Shown here: piece after piece, positions 6,161 to 7,358 of the stretch
How the letters are laid out: each line of letters starts with the position of its first letter
Numbering within the stretch: the first letter of the stretch is position 1
Assembly (NCBI GenBank): GCA_025455795.1
Contig: JALOLW010000203.1
Coordinates: 1-7,358, forward strand
Direction: 5' to 3'
Length of the DNA: 7,358 nt
Origin: Spirosomataceae bacterium
Lineage (GTDB): Bacteria > Bacteroidota > Bacteroidia > Cytophagales > Spirosomataceae
Translations under genes and position numbers: made by a program
The notes under the pieces: model-generated
The model's input: only the letters and a program-made list of their open reading frames with translations
Told to the model about the DNA's origin: nothing
The model's database searches: none

Positions 6161-7216
6161 TTAATCTTTAAAAAATTGTCCGTTTTCGGTGGCCAAAAAT
6201 GCTTCAAATGGAATATCTTCTTGCTTGATAAAACCCTGCTGTGGGAGCGTACCCGCTGCCACCATTTCTACCACTGCCGCGATAGAAGCCGCCGTGGTCC
6301 AAGAGATGGCCCGCCAAGATACGCCGTCAATTTCAACGGGCTTGTAAGCGCGATAAAACTCCTCCCGTGCCAAGTCGTTGCCTTGCCAGCCTTCCACCAC
6401 GGCATAGACATACACCACATCTTCTTTGACGGGCGGCTTGGCAGCGGTCAAAATATCCTCGATTTGTTGGCGGTCGTTTTTCATAATCAACTCATACAAC
6501 AAAAATTTCATCAGCTTGGCGTGGCCCGGATAGCGAATCGTCTTGTAGTTGAGTGTGTCCACCTGACCGAGGTAGGTTTCGCACATGGTGCCGAGGCCAC
6601 CAGAAGTGCTAAACGCCTCAAATTCCTGCCCTTCGATATTGATAACTTCCAATCCATCCAACGATGACACCATTTTGCGCTCGCCGTTGTGAATCACCTC
6701 GGCATCGTTGATGTACTCATTGATAACCCCCGCCGGCGACCACGTAAAAGAGTAGCCCAAGAGGCCGTTGGGATAGCGCGGCAAAGCGCCCACGCGCAGC
6801 TCCATGTCGCGGAGTTGGGTGAAACGTTTGGCCAAATCTGCCCCTACAATGCCAATCAAGCCCGGCGCGAGGCCACACTGCGGGGCCATCACGCCACGGT
6901 GGGTTTGGGCCATTTCTCTGATGGCGGTGGTGGTAGGTACATCTTCGGTCAAGTCAAAATAGTGAATACCGTGCTTGTGGGCGGCTTTGGCAATGGGCAG
7001 GTTCAGATTGTAAGGCATACACGACACCACCGCGTCGAAATTGGTCAAGGTTTGCTCAATAAAAGTGGCGTCGGTTACGTCGCCTTCGAGCGTGGCAAAA
7101 TCAAAATTTTTGGAAGGCTTGCGTTTATCCAAACCCGTGACAGTGAAGCGTTTGCTGAGTAAAGTGGCAACCAATGAGCCTACCTTACCCAAGCCAATGA
7201 CTAAGACATTTTGCAT
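6161..7216 (-). CDS. Saccharopine dehydrogenase-like protein (LYS9/glutamate-forming type)
   Basis: This 351-residue protein belongs to the saccharopine dehydrogenase family. Members of the glutamate-forming branch interconvert saccharopine with glutamate plus aminoadipate semialdehyde. It opens with a Rossmann fold, VLVIGLGKVGS (residues 4-14). An acidic D30 at the end of the second strand suggests, but does not prove, use of NAD(H). Later blocks are VVSCMPYN (63-70), HYFDLTED (85-92), APQCGLAPGL (111-120), GYSFTWSPAGVINEY (154-168) and IRYPGHAKLMKFLLYEL (227-243), all typical of LYS9-type proteins. The start is placed at ATG 7216 because the Rossmann strand begins right there. The frame stays open to a GTG at 7321, but those 35 extra residues look unlike the family. 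The 5-base gap to the DUF1338 gene indicates co-transcription. The direction is probably catabolic given that partner. A role with another amino-acid-derived substrate remains possible. Confidence 0.8.
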   Translation of the reverse strand: MQNVLVIGLGKVGSLVATLLSKRFTVTGLDKRKPSKNFDFATLEGDVTDATFIEQTLTNFDAVVSCMPYNLNLPIAKAAHKHGIHYFDLTEDVPTTTAIREMAQTHRGVMAPQCGLAPGLIGIVGADLAKRFTQLRDMELRVGALPRYPNGLLGYSFTWSPAGVINEYINDAEVIHNGERKMVSSLDGLEVINIEGQEFEAFSTSGGLGTMCETYLGQVDTLNYKTIRYPGHAKLMKFLLYELIMKNDRQQIEDILTAAKPPVKEDVVYVYAVVEGWQGNDLAREEFYRAYKPVEIDGVSWRAISWTTAASIAAVVEMVAAGTLPQQGFIKQEDIPFEAFLATENGQFFKD

Positions 7217-7358
7217 AGCAGTAAAGCCCCGTTTGGGGGAGTTTAAGAAGTGGAAGATAAAGTGGTTTTGAGGATTACGAATCTCCGCCAATCGCACGTC
7301 AGGGAACGAAGGAACAGGCACTACGAAGGTAGGCCAGGCGAGCGAGGTATTTTTTCAA
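7217..7358 (-). other. Upstream region of the lysine-degradation operon, to the window edge
   Basis: No promoter matching TTTG/TAnnTTTG could be found on the minus strand here. A short CCCC-GTTT-GGGG inverted repeat lies at about 7227-7238, some 10 bases before the start codon at 7216. It may form a small hairpin in the mRNA leader. One minus-strand frame is open from the window edge to a TGA near 7299-7301 (LKKYLARLAYLRSACSFVP). That could be the tail of another gene, but 19 residues are too few to judge. The true promoter may lie outside the window. Confidence 0.3.

Noticed and set aside
6176..7162. Plus-strand open frames of 163 and 157 codons opposite the saccharopine dehydrogenase-like gene
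   Set aside because: They mirror the codon pattern of the minus-strand gene, show no family motifs and have no plausible promoter or start context.
7227..7238. CCCC/GGGG inverted repeat before the start at 7216 as a riboswitch or terminator
   Set aside because: Four base pairs with a four-base loop are too little to support a named regulatory element.
6161..7321. Longer reading of the saccharopine dehydrogenase-like protein from GTG 7321
   Set aside because: The extra 35 residues are proline-rich and unlike the family. The Rossmann strand begins directly at ATG 7216.

Overview
The window looks like chromosomal DNA from a member of the Bacteroidota, probably an aerobic Cytophagales-type bacterium (Spirosoma/Runella-like; the genus is a guess). 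Three things suggest this. The argininosuccinate lyase begins MKLWQK and reads like Bacteroidota ArgH. One promoter fits the Bacteroidota consensus (TTTG, 19 bases, then TAnnTTTG with one mismatch). Translation starts are preceded by A-rich sequence or lack a Shine-Dalgarno motif. No tRNA, rRNA, CRISPR array, transposase or phage gene is visible.

Layout: 1-299 holds the C-terminal end of a small membrane protein whose upstream frame is closed. 416-1609 is a likely two-gene plus-strand unit encoding two small exported proteins, one lipocalin-like and one 3-keto-disaccharide-hydrolase (DUF1080)/LamG-like. 1610-1919 is a mostly non-coding gap that includes a short in-frame signal-peptide-like extension. 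1920-3254 is argH, the last step of arginine biosynthesis. 3255-3401 is a convergent intergenic region packed with inverted repeats: a terminator-like structure and twin REP-like hairpins. 3402-5084 (minus) is an exported M20-family amidohydrolase related to AbgB, with a 13-bp hairpin abutting its start codon. 5085-5258 also carries a perfect 14-bp inverted repeat around a nested 6-bp one. 5259-7216 (minus) is a tight two-gene operon: a saccharopine dehydrogenase-like enzyme, then a DUF1338 (HglS-type) 2-oxoadipate dioxygenase/decarboxylase.

The clearest biological story is the 7216-to-5259 operon. A saccharopine-pathway enzyme lies 5 bases upstream of a 2-oxoadipate-consuming enzyme whose predicted metal ligands and 2-oxoacid-binding arginine are all visible. 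Together they suggest L-lysine breakdown through saccharopine and 2-oxoadipate to 2-hydroxyglutarate. The other genes are ordinary housekeeping or secreted proteins. The more unusual signals are non-coding: three groups of inverted repeats, and the signal-peptide-like extension in frame with argH. No clearly new multi-gene system is evident.
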